The notes under the pieces: generated by a model
Databases searched by the model: none
What the model was told of the DNA's origin: nothing
Seen by the model: the letters and a program-made list of their open reading frames with translations, nothing else
From: G963677915 sp963677915
GTDB lineage: Bacteria; Bacillota; Clostridia; Lachnospirales; Vallitaleaceae
Reading direction: 5' to 3'
Assembly: GCA_963677915.2 (NCBI GenBank)
Contig: CAXXGE010000028.1
Coordinates: forward strand, 62,001 to 126,000
Length of the DNA: 64,000 nt
Part shown: in pieces, positions 1 through 8,039 of the stretch
Layout of the letters: the number at the start of each line of letters is the position of its first letter
How positions within the stretch are numbered: the first letter of the stretch is position 1
Position numbers and translations under genes: made by a program

Positions 1-765
1 GCTATAACCGACCATGACAGTATCGATGGACTTGACGAAGCATCTGAAGCAGCAAGAAGACTGGGAATAACCCTGGTCAAAGGGATTGAATTCAGTATTG
101 CATATGGAAAAGGAAGGCTGCTTCATATTCTCGGACTCGGTATTGACCCGGATAGTGAAGGGTTCAAACATATATATCTTAAGTACAGAGAGACCCGTTC
201 AACCAAGTTGGAGCATGTATTTGAAGCGCTTCGGGGAATGGGCATTGACATATCGCATAAAAAGGCCATACCGCATATCATAGGCGGGTTTATGGACCGT
301 CAGGCAATTGCCAGGTGTCTGGTTGCAGAAGGTTATGCCATCAGTATAAGGAATTCGTGGACAGAGTACCTCGATAAGATTCCATATATCGAAGGGGAGC
401 TGATCGAACCCGAAGCTGCACTTGATGCCATTCACGCTGCTGGTGGAAAAGCTTTCATGGCGCATTTTCATTTGAATATCGGCCTGAAAGACTACAGTGA
501 TAAGGAAATACGTTCAAGGCTTAAAGAACTGAAAGACATGGGTTTGGATGGTGTCGAATACTATTATCCGTCATTTTCGGATGAAGACAGGTTGAGATTG
601 GCTGACTATATTCACGAATTCGGTTTCATCAAATCAGGTGGCTCCGATTTCCACGGGGCGAACAGACCTCACATAAAACTGGGCATAGGAGAAGGGAACT
701 TCCGCGTGCCGGATGAACTTTTGAAGAACATACTGCCCGATAAAAAAGAAACCGCCAGCGCTTAG
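1..765 (+). CDS. PHP-domain phosphoesterase, 5' end missing
   Basis: The reading frame is open from base 1, so the N-terminus lies outside the window. The first visible residues, AITDHDSIDG, are the second PHP metal-binding motif (TDHD). A later SGGSDFHG segment (about residue 212 of the visible part) supplies further metal ligands, and KAFMAHFHL resembles the central PHP histidine motif. These features match the PHP family related to 3',5'-nucleoside bisphosphate phosphatase / RNase AM (YciV-like), which hydrolyses phosphoesters in the cytoplasm using a trinuclear metal site. About 254 codons are present against about 280 in the family, so only the first HxH motif region should be missing. 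The substrate cannot be fixed from sequence. A terminator overlaps the stop codon, so this is the last gene of its unit. Confidence 0.85.
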   Translation, partial: AITDHDSIDGLDEASEAARRLGITLVKGIEFSIAYGKGRLLHILGLGIDPDSEGFKHIYLKYRETRSTKLEHVFEALRGMGIDISHKKAIPHIIGGFMDRQAIARCLVAEGYAISIRNSWTEYLDKIPYIEGELIEPEAALDAIHAAGGKAFMAHFHLNIGLKDYSDKEIRSRLKELKDMGLDGVEYYYPSFSDEDRLRLADYIHEFGFIKSGGSDFHGANRPHIKLGIGEGNFRVPDELLKNILPDKKETASA

Positions 766-780
766 CTGGCGGTTGTTTTT
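751..780 (+). terminator. Rho-independent terminator
   Basis: A 9-bp perfect stem (ACCGCCAGC / GCTGGCGGT) with a GCTTA loop is followed by GTTTTT. The stem includes the last codons and the stop of the PHP gene, so transcription ends almost at the stop codon. Confidence 0.9.
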
Positions 781-844
781 ATACCAGACATGGCAAAGCC
801 TCAAATGAAATAGTAAGTTCCTACTTGCATGGGTAAATTCTAGG

Positions 845-1249
845 GATGTAGAAATTACTATTGCACATATCTATACCCATCATGCAGAAGAAATCGGGTG
901 TAGCAGAAGAACGATTTACAACTACATCGATCAATCTGTTCTCACGGCTAGAAACCTGGATTTAATGCGAAGAGTCAAATACAAACAACGTCGGAAATCC
1001 ACCCGGGCAAGCACTCAAAGCAGAGCTTATAGGACAGACAGGAACTATGCCGACTTTCAAAAGCTCATTAAAGAGGGGCAGTCTCTCAGCGTTGTTGAGA
1101 TGGATATTGTAGAAGCTTTTGCGAAGATGTTTCAAGTCATTCTGACGGATGGCGGCTCGGAGTTTCAAAATCCGCTCACGCTGGAAACGGCCGCCCGCCA
1201 TATAAACTGTCCCGACTTCTTCTGGACCAGAAGCTCCATCATTATTTGA
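845..1249 (+). pseudogene. IS30-family transposase remnant
   Basis: An open frame without a proper start encodes SRRTIYNYIDQ, then LTARNLDLMRRVKYK, then SVVEMDIVE and later ILTDGGSEFQNP. These are, in order, the helix-turn-helix region, the basic linker and two acidic catalytic motifs (the DTV-type Asp and the DNGSEF-type Asp) of IS30 transposases. The segment between the two catalytic motifs is almost completely missing, and everything after the second one is lost after a few residues of unrelated sequence. The element is therefore dead. I could not find its terminal inverted repeats. Confidence 0.75.
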
Positions 1250-1308
1250 AGCTGCAAGATTTAAAATATTGTGGTAGTCTCACGGGCTACTTCGCCGAAA
1301 GTGGTTAA

Positions 1309-1464
1309 CAACTGATTTGTAACAGTGCTCATATTTTTCATGATGCTTTGAGGCGTTATGTTAAGAAATTACACATGTATTTTGAATTTCTTATCAATGC
1401 GAATCCTGGCGTATGGGAGCTGAAAAAATCCATTGAGGCATATTTGACATATGATAACTATTAA
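1309..1464 (+). other. Short open remnant of unknown origin
   Basis: Between the IS30 remnant and the PEPCK gene there is an open stretch of 51 codons after an in-frame stop, ending KKSIEAYLTYDNY. It has no start codon with a ribosome binding site. It looks like the tail of a deleted gene, possibly another insertion-sequence product. I do not recognise it. The rest of 1250-1568 is AT-rich and should contain the PEPCK promoter, but no convincing -35/-10 pair could be chosen. Confidence 0.3.
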
Positions 1465-1568
1465 ATTCTTGATAAAGTACTGTATATGTTTTGAAAAGTA
1501 TGTTATTATATAAACTATCTACGTAATTGTATAAATAAAGTGCATTAATAAAGATTATGGAGGAAGCA

Positions 1569-4500
1569 ATGGATTATCAAAAGAAACTGGGTATGGATTA
1601 TGGAAACATAAATCCAGAGGAGAAAAGCGAGGATCGTATCAAGTATATCAACTTCAAGTTGGCAGCGCTTGGCCTTCCGACTTGCCATGAAACTTCCGAG
1701 AATGCTGAAAGCAGTGACTATTTCATTGATCTGTTCGACGGCATAATCAGGGATTTCAAAGAGAAGAATCGCTTAAGCAATGAAGATGATATTGGTATCA
1801 ACAAGCGTATCAACGAATTCTTCAGCAATTATTTTAGCGATTACGATGGAAAACTGAAAGTTGCCAAGAAAGCTTTCACATTGGATCATTACGGCTTGGC
1901 ACGCGAACTGTCATTGCCGCCGAATGGTGATGAATTCTGCACGGATATCGTCAGCAGTTACCGTATCAAGCAAGGGGTTTTGAACAATCCAAAGCATGAT
2001 CGCAGAACAACAAAGGGCTCCTTCCACATTGCTGAGGGCGGCCTGCCAATTCCTGATGATAAAAAAGCGGTTCCTAAGGAAACTTTCGCAAAGATATATG
2101 AGGCTGCACTCAATGCTCCCGATGAGCTTATGAGATTGCCATTCACATCGGCCCAGAAAGAAGAAGCGAAGACTTTCGTCACGTTGATGCTCAAGCCGAT
2201 TGTATGTCCAGAAGTACCAGGCATCGTTAAAGAAAAGACAATGGAAATAAAGTTCCTAGCACCAGGCAGCCTGGTTTCCAATCTTGACTTCGTAGAATCC
2301 GTATTCGGAAACGGTGGCGATCCAAGCTTACATATAAATGATGCCGGACTGGATGTAGATGGTTGGTCAGGTCATACAGGTTATGTCATTCTGGCTCCTC
2401 ACCTTATCAATCTGCGTAAAGTTGATGTTGGTCTGCCGCATTATGATGATGCGACTGAGAGACAGCGTCGTGATGGCATGTGTTACAAGAATGAAGACGA
2501 GCTTTATAATGAAGGCAGCGCATTCAAGCTGACTTGCCGTGATGCGAGCGGTGTTGCGGTTACTATTATTGGAGACAACTATTTCGGCTATTCCAAGAAA
2601 GAGGTCAAGACGCTTATCGGTTTTGCTGCCAATCTCTATGGTAACGTTGAGGAAGAGCATGCCGGTGGTACGACAGTTTACCCAAGGACCAGCGTCGGTG
2701 AAATCTATAGAGGAATAGACAACAGGAAGCTTGACGGCTATACCTTCGAAGAGGTCAAGAAAAACTATGGCGATTTGATTGACTTGAAGCCCGAGAATTA
2801 TGCTGTTGATAAAGTCTATAAAAACGTCATCTATCTGCCTGAGAATTTTGAGATTTATCTTCAGGATACAATGATCAAATGGATGCATGAAGGCAAAGAA
2901 CATAAAATGAAATTATTGCCTACATATATTTATATACAGCCAAACGGTGACAAAATTCAGATGGAAAAGCATCCGGAAGCGCCATCCTGGAAATTGTTGG
3001 TCACTGAAGCTGAGGGTATCTTCTGCCATAAGCCAAGTACTGTTTCAGGCGGAGGTAAATCCGAGATATCCAAATCTTTAAGCAACTCGATTATATACGG
3101 CTCATATTTCGTCAATAACCTTGAAGAGGATTTCGATCTCGTTGAAGAGATTTTGAAATTTGACTATTCGGATAGATGGAAAGAAAAGCACGAGAGAACG
3201 CGTAAGTCCAGATCCATTTTATCACCCGACCGTTCACTCGGATCCACTATCAAGCTGCTCACACCCTCATCAAGTCACACGGACGAATTCAACGCCTACC
3301 TCAATGCAATTCCGAACTACATCAAAGCGCTTGTTCTGATGGTTAAAAGATTCTATAACGAATCCTGGGAAGGCGAATGGAGGAGCCATTTCTCAGTTGA
3401 CCTGATGGATGGCACACCTGGGCATGAGATCAAGTATAACGGACGTAAGATTCGTCCAAGTTATCTTAGAGTCGGTTTTGACGAGGATCAGTCATGGCGT
3501 GTTTTCAAGCTGCGTATGGATTTCATGCCTTCTGAAAAGATTCAAAAAGAGGATGATATAACAGCTTCCGTAATGCTTCCGGCAAATGCTCTGGAAAACC
3601 TCAATCCGGAGTTCGATAATACGAGTTACAAGTTTGCAAAGAACTGTGAGTACCGTTTCTTCCAGAGACCGGACGAAGCGATTCACAAAGGCTATGACAA
3701 GCAAGCTGAAGAAGATTTGTCAGGTGACAACCTTTTCATTGTAAACTTCGAGCCGCTTACAAAGCCTCAAGTACAGGAAATCAAAGATGATGTCATGGGA
3801 TACATTTCATATACGGATCCTGTGAAAGAGCATATTGAATCCTTCCTGGAAGGCGACAGCAAATACTGCGTCGTATCCTCCGAGCCTAGAATTGTTGATG
3901 GCAAGCCATCAAAGAATCCTAGATATTTGGAGACCAGGTCTGATTTCATCAGCCCGATCAATGACTACTTAGCAGAGGTTGGAACCCGTCTGTCGAGAAG
4001 AGTCCCTGTGGGTAAACCTGTATTTATGCCGGTTAATGCTGTGCTTCCAGGACGCAGGAACAATCCACCGGGAATGGAAGGCGGCAAAAAAATCCTGCCG
4101 CTTAGCGTGTACAATCCTATCCATTACCAGGAGCTTCCAGAGCTGTTCATGGATTACTTCAGCAGCCTGACAGGCAAATCACCGTCGACAACCGGCGCAG
4201 GATCTGAGGGTGCGCTTACCAAAGCACCTTTCAACATGCTGCTGCCGATCTACGATATGAACAGTGCATTGCTTTCATATGCGCTTTGCGGTTATACTGC
4301 CTTCACAACGCCCGCAGGACATATCGGACCGGAAACAAGAGTGGACCATGATATTTCCATCTTCATTCCGGAGATTTGGGCCCGCCTGACAGAAGAGGAG
4401 AGGGATCCGAAACGTCTTATTGCCGAGGGATCTTTGGAGAAGATCGAAGATTTCGAGTATAATGGCGAGATGATTCCTGCAAGCCGTTTGGGCTACAGGA

Positions 4501-5036
4501 TGACTGATTCTTTCTGCTTCCGTTACATGGGCAAAATATTTGATGAGCCTCAGAAGGTATTTACAGAAAAAATCCTTAAGCCTGAGCTGCAAAGCATGGA
4601 AGCTTTTGTCGACGGTGTGAAGAACATTACTGACGGACATAAGAAGGTTGCTGAGGCGTATCTGAGAGACGGCAGTGTCAATGATGCGATTCCGCCGCTC
4701 AAAGCATTGCTCCATATCATGGCCAACGGTGAATATGAAGGTTTGACGATCGATTCCCCAGAAGTCCGTGAGTTGTTCGAGAAGGAAAATATCCTTAAGA
4801 GCGATTGGTACATGGAACGTCTTAAGAACAAGCAGCAAGTCGATATCAAGCTGATCAAGAAAAAAATTGCCAACCTGGAAGAGTTTGTTGCAAATCCTGT
4901 CAACAAGACTCTGATTGATTCATTCGAGTATGCAGAAAAACTTGAAATTGCCAAGAAAGAACTTGAGCAGCTTCAGTCGGACGCTTATCTGGAGTCACTG
5001 GTTGGAACCATCGGAGCAGAAGCTCTGGCTGTATAG
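1569..5036 (+). CDS. PPi-type phosphoenolpyruvate carboxykinase
   Basis: The 1155-residue product is far longer than ATP- or GTP-dependent PEPCKs but has the length of the PPi-dependent enzymes (EC 4.1.1.38) described in Entamoeba and Propionibacterium, which interconvert PEP + CO2 + Pi and oxaloacetate + PPi. Visible motifs are GDNYFGYSKKE near residue 335, the glycine-rich GGGKSEISKS near 493 and RVDHDISIFIPEIW near 924. The middle and C-terminal parts resemble what I remember of that family; I have not aligned them. I chose the ATG at 1569 over the one at 1557 because GGAGGA lies 4 bases before it and overlaps the upstream codon. The gene is monocistronic with its own terminator. With the PPi-PFK gene at 44.1 kb it suggests PPi-linked glycolysis. 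The direction in vivo (PEP carboxylation or formation) cannot be read from sequence. Confidence 0.75.
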   Translation: MDYQKKLGMDYGNINPEEKSEDRIKYINFKLAALGLPTCHETSENAESSDYFIDLFDGIIRDFKEKNRLSNEDDIGINKRINEFFSNYFSDYDGKLKVAKKAFTLDHYGLARELSLPPNGDEFCTDIVSSYRIKQGVLNNPKHDRRTTKGSFHIAEGGLPIPDDKKAVPKETFAKIYEAALNAPDELMRLPFTSAQKEEAKTFVTLMLKPIVCPEVPGIVKEKTMEIKFLAPGSLVSNLDFVESVFGNGGDPSLHINDAGLDVDGWSGHTGYVILAPHLINLRKVDVGLPHYDDATERQRRDGMCYKNEDELYNEGSAFKLTCRDASGVAVTIIGDNYFGYSKKEVKTLIGFAANLYGNVEEEHAGGTTVYPRTSVGEIYRGIDNRKLDGYTFEEVKKNYGDLIDLKPENYAVDKVYKNVIYLPENFEIYLQDTMIKWMHEGKEHKMKLLPTYIYIQPNGDKIQMEKHPEAPSWKLLVTEAEGIFCHKPSTVSGGGKSEISKSLSNSIIYGSYFVNNLEEDFDLVEEILKFDYSDRWKEKHERTRKSRSILSPDRSLGSTIKLLTPSSSHTDEFNAYLNAIPNYIKALVLMVKRFYNESWEGEWRSHFSVDLMDGTPGHEIKYNGRKIRPSYLRVGFDEDQSWRVFKLRMDFMPSEKIQKEDDITASVMLPANALENLNPEFDNTSYKFAKNCEYRFFQRPDEAIHKGYDKQAEEDLSGDNLFIVNFEPLTKPQVQEIKDDVMGYISYTDPVKEHIESFLEGDSKYCVVSSEPRIVDGKPSKNPRYLETRSDFISPINDYLAEVGTRLSRRVPVGKPVFMPVNAVLPGRRNNPPGMEGGKKILPLSVYNPIHYQELPELFMDYFSSLTGKSPSTTGAGSEGALTKAPFNMLLPIYDMNSALLSYALCGYTAFTTPAGHIGPETRVDHDISIFIPEIWARLTEEERDPKRLIAEGSLEKIEDFEYNGEMIPASRLGYRMTDSFCFRYMGKIFDEPQKVFTEKILKPELQSMEAFVDGVKNITDGHKKVAEAYLRDGSVNDAIPPLKALLHIMANGEYEGLTIDSPEVRELFEKENILKSDWYMERLKNKQQVDIKLIKKKIANLEEFVANPVNKTLIDSFEYAEKLEIAKKELEQLQSDAYLESLVGTIGAEALAV

Positions 5037-5070
5037 TGATTTAGAACTTAACTTTGTATTAAGCACAAAA

Positions 5071-5097
5071 AAAAGGACTCCGTCAGGAGTCCTTTTT
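5071..5097 (+). terminator. Rho-independent terminator after PEPCK gene
   Basis: Stem AAAAGGACTCC / GGAGTCCTTTT with a GTCA loop, preceded by an A-run and followed by a T-run, so it may act in both directions. Confidence 0.92.
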
Positions 5098-5322
5098 TGA
5101 GTTGGTGTGAAGTTCGTATTTATCCAAACAAAAGCAAGAATACCCCTGCCTCTTAACCTTCCTTGCTCACGTAGTGAGAGTGCAGGCGGGGGATGAATTG
5201 CACTTGTTTTTCAGGGGCTTCGACATGTTTTTTCGTCAAAATACTATCACCTTCAAGTGGAAAATGGTATAATTAACGGGAGGGGAACAAATGTTCTATA
5301 TCGTTTGAGGGGAGGATTGACC

Positions 5323-6334
5323 ATGACAAACCTGACTGCAACAAAAAGCTATAAATTTCGTCTGTATCCCACAAAAGAACAACAAAGACTGATCGACATG
5401 ACAATAGGACATTGCCGTTTTGTATACAACTACTCTCTTGGCAAACAACTTGACCAGGACCGGTATTACAAGCGTGTGGAAGAGATGGTACAGCAGGGAT
5501 ATTTTCCCAGAAACAACTGGAAGGGAAGGTTGTTCAACAAGTACGAAGCCATCAAGGCTTTGCCGGAGCTGAAGAAGCACTACCCGTTCCTGAAGGAAGT
5601 GGATGCCATAGCCTTGCAGGATGCCATAGAAAGATTGGGAAGGGCGTTTGAACGCAGATACAAGAAACTGGGTGGCCGACCCCACTTCAAGTCCAAGCAC
5701 CACAGGGTGCAAAGCTATACCACCAAGAAGGTAGCAGACAATATCCGCATAGAAGGAACCCGCATCAGACTGCCGAAGCTGGGCCTGGTGAAGATGGCCA
5801 AGTCCAGAGAAGTCATCGGAGAAATCAAGAAGGCTACCGTCAAGCGTACAACCACTGAAAAGTATTTTGTTTCAATCACCTGCAAGACAGAAGCAATGCC
5901 CCTTCCCCGGGTTGAGAAGAAAATAGGGCTGGACATGGGATTGAAGGATTTCGCCATCACATCAGACGGCGAGAAGATCAATAACCCCAAATGCTTCAGC
6001 AGAAGCGAAAAACGGTTGGCATTCCTGCAGAAGTCATTAAGCAGGAAGCAGACTGGGTCAAGCAACTACCACAAGGCGAAACTTAAAGTAGCCAGACAGC
6101 ATGAGAGAATCAGGAACCAGCGAAATGATTTTCTGCATAAGCTGTCCTCAAGACTGATCAGCGAAAACCAAGTGATTGCGATTGAGGACCTGAGCATACA
6201 AGAGATGCTCGGTCTGTGGCGAAAAGAATCCACCTGTCAAGAGACTGTCGTTGAGGGAGTGGGTCTGTCCTCACTGCAAAACAGAACATGACAGGGATAT
6301 CAATGCAAGCAAGAATTTGCTGAAACTAGCGTAA
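5323..6334 (+). pseudogene. tnpB: TnpB (OrfB) RNA-guided nuclease, internal deletion with frameshift
   Basis: The frame from ATG 5323 (GGGAGG 7 bases upstream) encodes an OrfB_IS605-type protein. The RuvC-I motif GLDMGLKDFAI lies near residue 202 and the RuvC-II motif VIAIEDLSI near 284. Just after this the frame changes: the zinc ribbon (RCSVCGEKN ... WVCPHCKTEH) and RuvC-III (DRDINASKN) continue in another frame to the TAA at 6332. Compared with intact TnpB, about 45-50 residues between RuvC-II and the zinc ribbon are missing. All three catalytic acidic motifs exist in the DNA but cannot be made as one protein. TnpB proteins cut DNA guided by an omega RNA transcribed from the right end of the element; that region (about 6200-6439) is still present. 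Confidence 0.85.
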
Positions 6335-6409
6335 GCTGACAATATATGAGGTCGGGACGACCTTCAGAGCCTGGGTAATCTCGGTCCGGTAGGATCGTTG
6401 ACCAGGAAT

Positions 6410-6439
6410 CTCCCGCTTCTGCAAGTGGGAGTAGTTCAA
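6410..6439 (+). repeat. IS605-type right-end hairpin
   Basis: CTCCCGCTT pairs with AAGTGGGAG around a 4-base loop, followed by TAGTTCAA. This is the usual form of the right end of tnpB-bearing IS605 elements, recognised by the Y1 transposase and forming the 3' part of the omega RNA. The stop codon of cysK (6436-6438, opposite strand) lies inside it. Confidence 0.65.
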
Positions 6440-7377
6440 TCTGTTTCATCACTGAACAAAACAGTTGACAGATAACGTTCACCTGTATCCGGAAGGAATA
6501 CAACGATTTTCTTTCCTTTGTTTTCCGGACGGGAGGCTAACACAGTTGCTGCCTTGATGGCTGCGCCGGAGGAGATGCCGACCAGAAGGCCTTCTGTCTT
6601 TGCGACAGCACGGCTCGCAGCAAAGGCTTCCTCATTCTCTACCTGGATGACTTCGTCATATATATCCACGTTCAATGTGTCCGGTATGAATCCGGCGCCG
6701 ATACCCTGAATCTTGTGAGGTCCCGGGCTGCCGCCTGACAGAACAGGGGAGCCGGTGGGTTCGACAGCAACGACTTTAACGTCTGGATTCTGTGACTTCA
6801 AGTAGGCGCCTGCACCTGAAATGGTGCCGCCTGTGCCTATGCCGGCTACGAATATATCAACCTGGCCATCGGTATCGTTCCAGATTTCCGGTCCGGTGGT
6901 TGCTTCGTGGATAGCTGGATTCGCCGGGTTGGTGAATTGGCCTGGGATAAAAGCACCAGGGGTTCTTTCGGCGATTGCCTGGGCTTCATCGATCGCTGCC
7001 TTCATACCGCCGGACGCAGGGGTGAGAACCAGTTCGGCTCCAAGTGCTTTAAGCAGGTTCCTTCTTTCTATACTCATGGATTCAGGCATTGCCAGAATAA
7101 CCCTGTAACCTTTGGAGGCTCCTATGAAAGCGAGGCCGATACCGGTATTTCCACTAGTAGGTTCGACGATGACGGCGCCTTTTTTCAGCAGCCCTTTATC
7201 TTCCGCGTCTTCAATCATTGCTTTGGCAATCCTGTCCTTAACACTTCCCAGTGGGTTGAAATAATCCAGCTTGGCGACAATAGGTGTTTGAAGCCCTGCT
7301 GATTCAGAGTAGCGGCCAAGTTCAACGAGTGGGGTGTTGCCAACGAGTTCGGGAAGGTTCTTGTAAATTTTCGACAT
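6436..7377 (-). CDS. cysK: Cysteine synthase (O-acetylserine sulfhydrylase)
   Basis: The 313-residue PLP enzyme makes L-cysteine from O-acetylserine and sulfide in the cytoplasm. Lys47 in NPLGSVKDRIA is the PLP lysine, PTSGNTGIGLA near residue 73 is the substrate-binding loop, and GTGGTISG is the phosphate-binding loop. The start at 7377 follows AAAGGAGAG at good distance; an upstream in-frame ATG at 7410 has no such site. The gene is divergent from an Rrf2/CymR-like regulator, an arrangement that fits cysteine-responsive control. The last residues (LFSDETD) and the stop run into the right end of the IS605-type element, so the C-terminus may have been altered slightly by the insertion. The conserved core is complete. 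Confidence 0.95.
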   Translation of the reverse strand: MSKIYKNLPELVGNTPLVELGRYSESAGLQTPIVAKLDYFNPLGSVKDRIAKAMIEDAEDKGLLKKGAVIVEPTSGNTGIGLAFIGASKGYRVILAMPESMSIERRNLLKALGAELVLTPASGGMKAAIDEAQAIAERTPGAFIPGQFTNPANPAIHEATTGPEIWNDTDGQVDIFVAGIGTGGTISGAGAYLKSQNPDVKVVAVEPTGSPVLSGGSPGPHKIQGIGAGFIPDTLNVDIYDEVIQVENEEAFAASRAVAKTEGLLVGISSGAAIKAATVLASRPENKGKKIVVFLPDTGERYLSTVLFSDETD

Positions 7378-7506
7378 TTTCATCTCTCCTTTTAAAAACA
7401 TATATAACATATATAATTTATATGTTAATTGCTGTTGGGCTTATTCTACACGGATATATCCAGCTTGTCAAGCATAAAATTTAAAACATATATGTAAAGT
7501 ATGATA

Positions 7507-7536
7507 TTGACATTTCGATTGAAGCTGTTATAGAAT
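7507..7536 (+). promoter_or_regulatory. Promoter of the Rrf2-type regulator
   Basis: TTGACA at 7507-7512 and TATAGA at 7529-7534 are separated by 16 bases, upstream of AGGAGG (7555-7560) and the ATG at 7567. The divergent cysK promoter must lie in the AT-rich stretch 7390-7430, which contains repeated CATATATA sequences that could be an operator. That last point is only a suggestion. Confidence 0.6.
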
Positions 7537-7566
7537 ATAAGAATTCGAAGGAACAGGAGGAACGAC

Positions 7567-8010
7567 ATGAGAGTTTCGGTGAAAGGAAGGTATGCTTTGG
7601 CAGCTATGGTGTATCTGGCAGAACAGGAAGAGACACAGTGCATACCGATTATTCAGATGGCAGAAGAACTTGATATTTCCAAGATATATCTGGAACAGGT
7701 CTTTGCACTATTGAAACGCAGCAGGCTCGTTGAATCGATCAAAGGAGCCCAGGGGGGATACCTTTTAAACGGCAGTTCAAGGGACATTACTGTATATGAC
7801 ATAATGCGAGCGACGGAAGCTGCTATTTTTGAAGAAACAAAAGATACAGTTGTAAATAAGGCACCAGGAATTGACAGGGTATTATCAGAAGCGATCTTTG
7901 TACCTTTAGACGATGCAATCAAGGAACAGCTGGCTTCGCTAACGCTGGCAGATTTGGCGGAGAAATACAAGGAAAGCAAAAATGCGGATGGTTATATGTT
8001 TTTCATTTGA
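7567..8010 (+). CDS. Rrf2-family regulator, CymR-like
   Basis: This 147-residue winged-helix protein begins MRVSVKGRYALAAMVYLAEQ, typical of Rrf2 proteins. It has only one cysteine (residue 25) and lacks the three-cysteine cluster that binds [2Fe-2S] in IscR, so iron-sulfur sensing is unlikely. The best match by type is CymR, which represses cysteine-uptake and synthesis genes together with CysK. The neighbours agree: cysK is divergent and two transsulfuration-type PLP enzymes follow. It likely controls both sides of this region. Assignment as the true CymR orthologue is inference from context. Confidence 0.8.
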   Translation: MRVSVKGRYALAAMVYLAEQEETQCIPIIQMAEELDISKIYLEQVFALLKRSRLVESIKGAQGGYLLNGSSRDITVYDIMRATEAAIFEETKDTVVNKAPGIDRVLSEAIFVPLDDAIKEQLASLTLADLAEKYKESKNADGYMFFI

Positions 8011-8039
8011 AACAGCTATCATTCAGGAAAGAGGGACTT

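Larger units (their letters stand above)
5120..6439 (+). mobile_element. IS200/IS605-type element, tnpB only, decayed
   Basis: This interval contains a lone tnpB-type gene flanked by imperfect secondary structures of the kind found at IS605 ends. On the left, CTCAC-GTA-GTGAG (5166-5178) sits within a longer C-rich/G-rich imperfect stem. On the right is the hairpin at 6410-6431, followed by TAGTTCAA. No tnpA (Y1 transposase) is present, so the element would need help in trans to move. The left boundary is approximate. The right boundary at about 6439 is better supported because the cysK coding region starts there. Confidence 0.7.

Noticed and set aside
2367..2903. Long open frames antisense to the PEPCK gene
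   Set aside because: They lack ribosome binding sites and show no protein-family pattern; they mirror the codon use of the sense gene.
7385..7500. CymR box between cysK and the Rrf2 regulator
   Set aside because: The AT-rich CATATATA repeats do not contain the GGAATT-type element of the known CymR box, so no operator was annotated.
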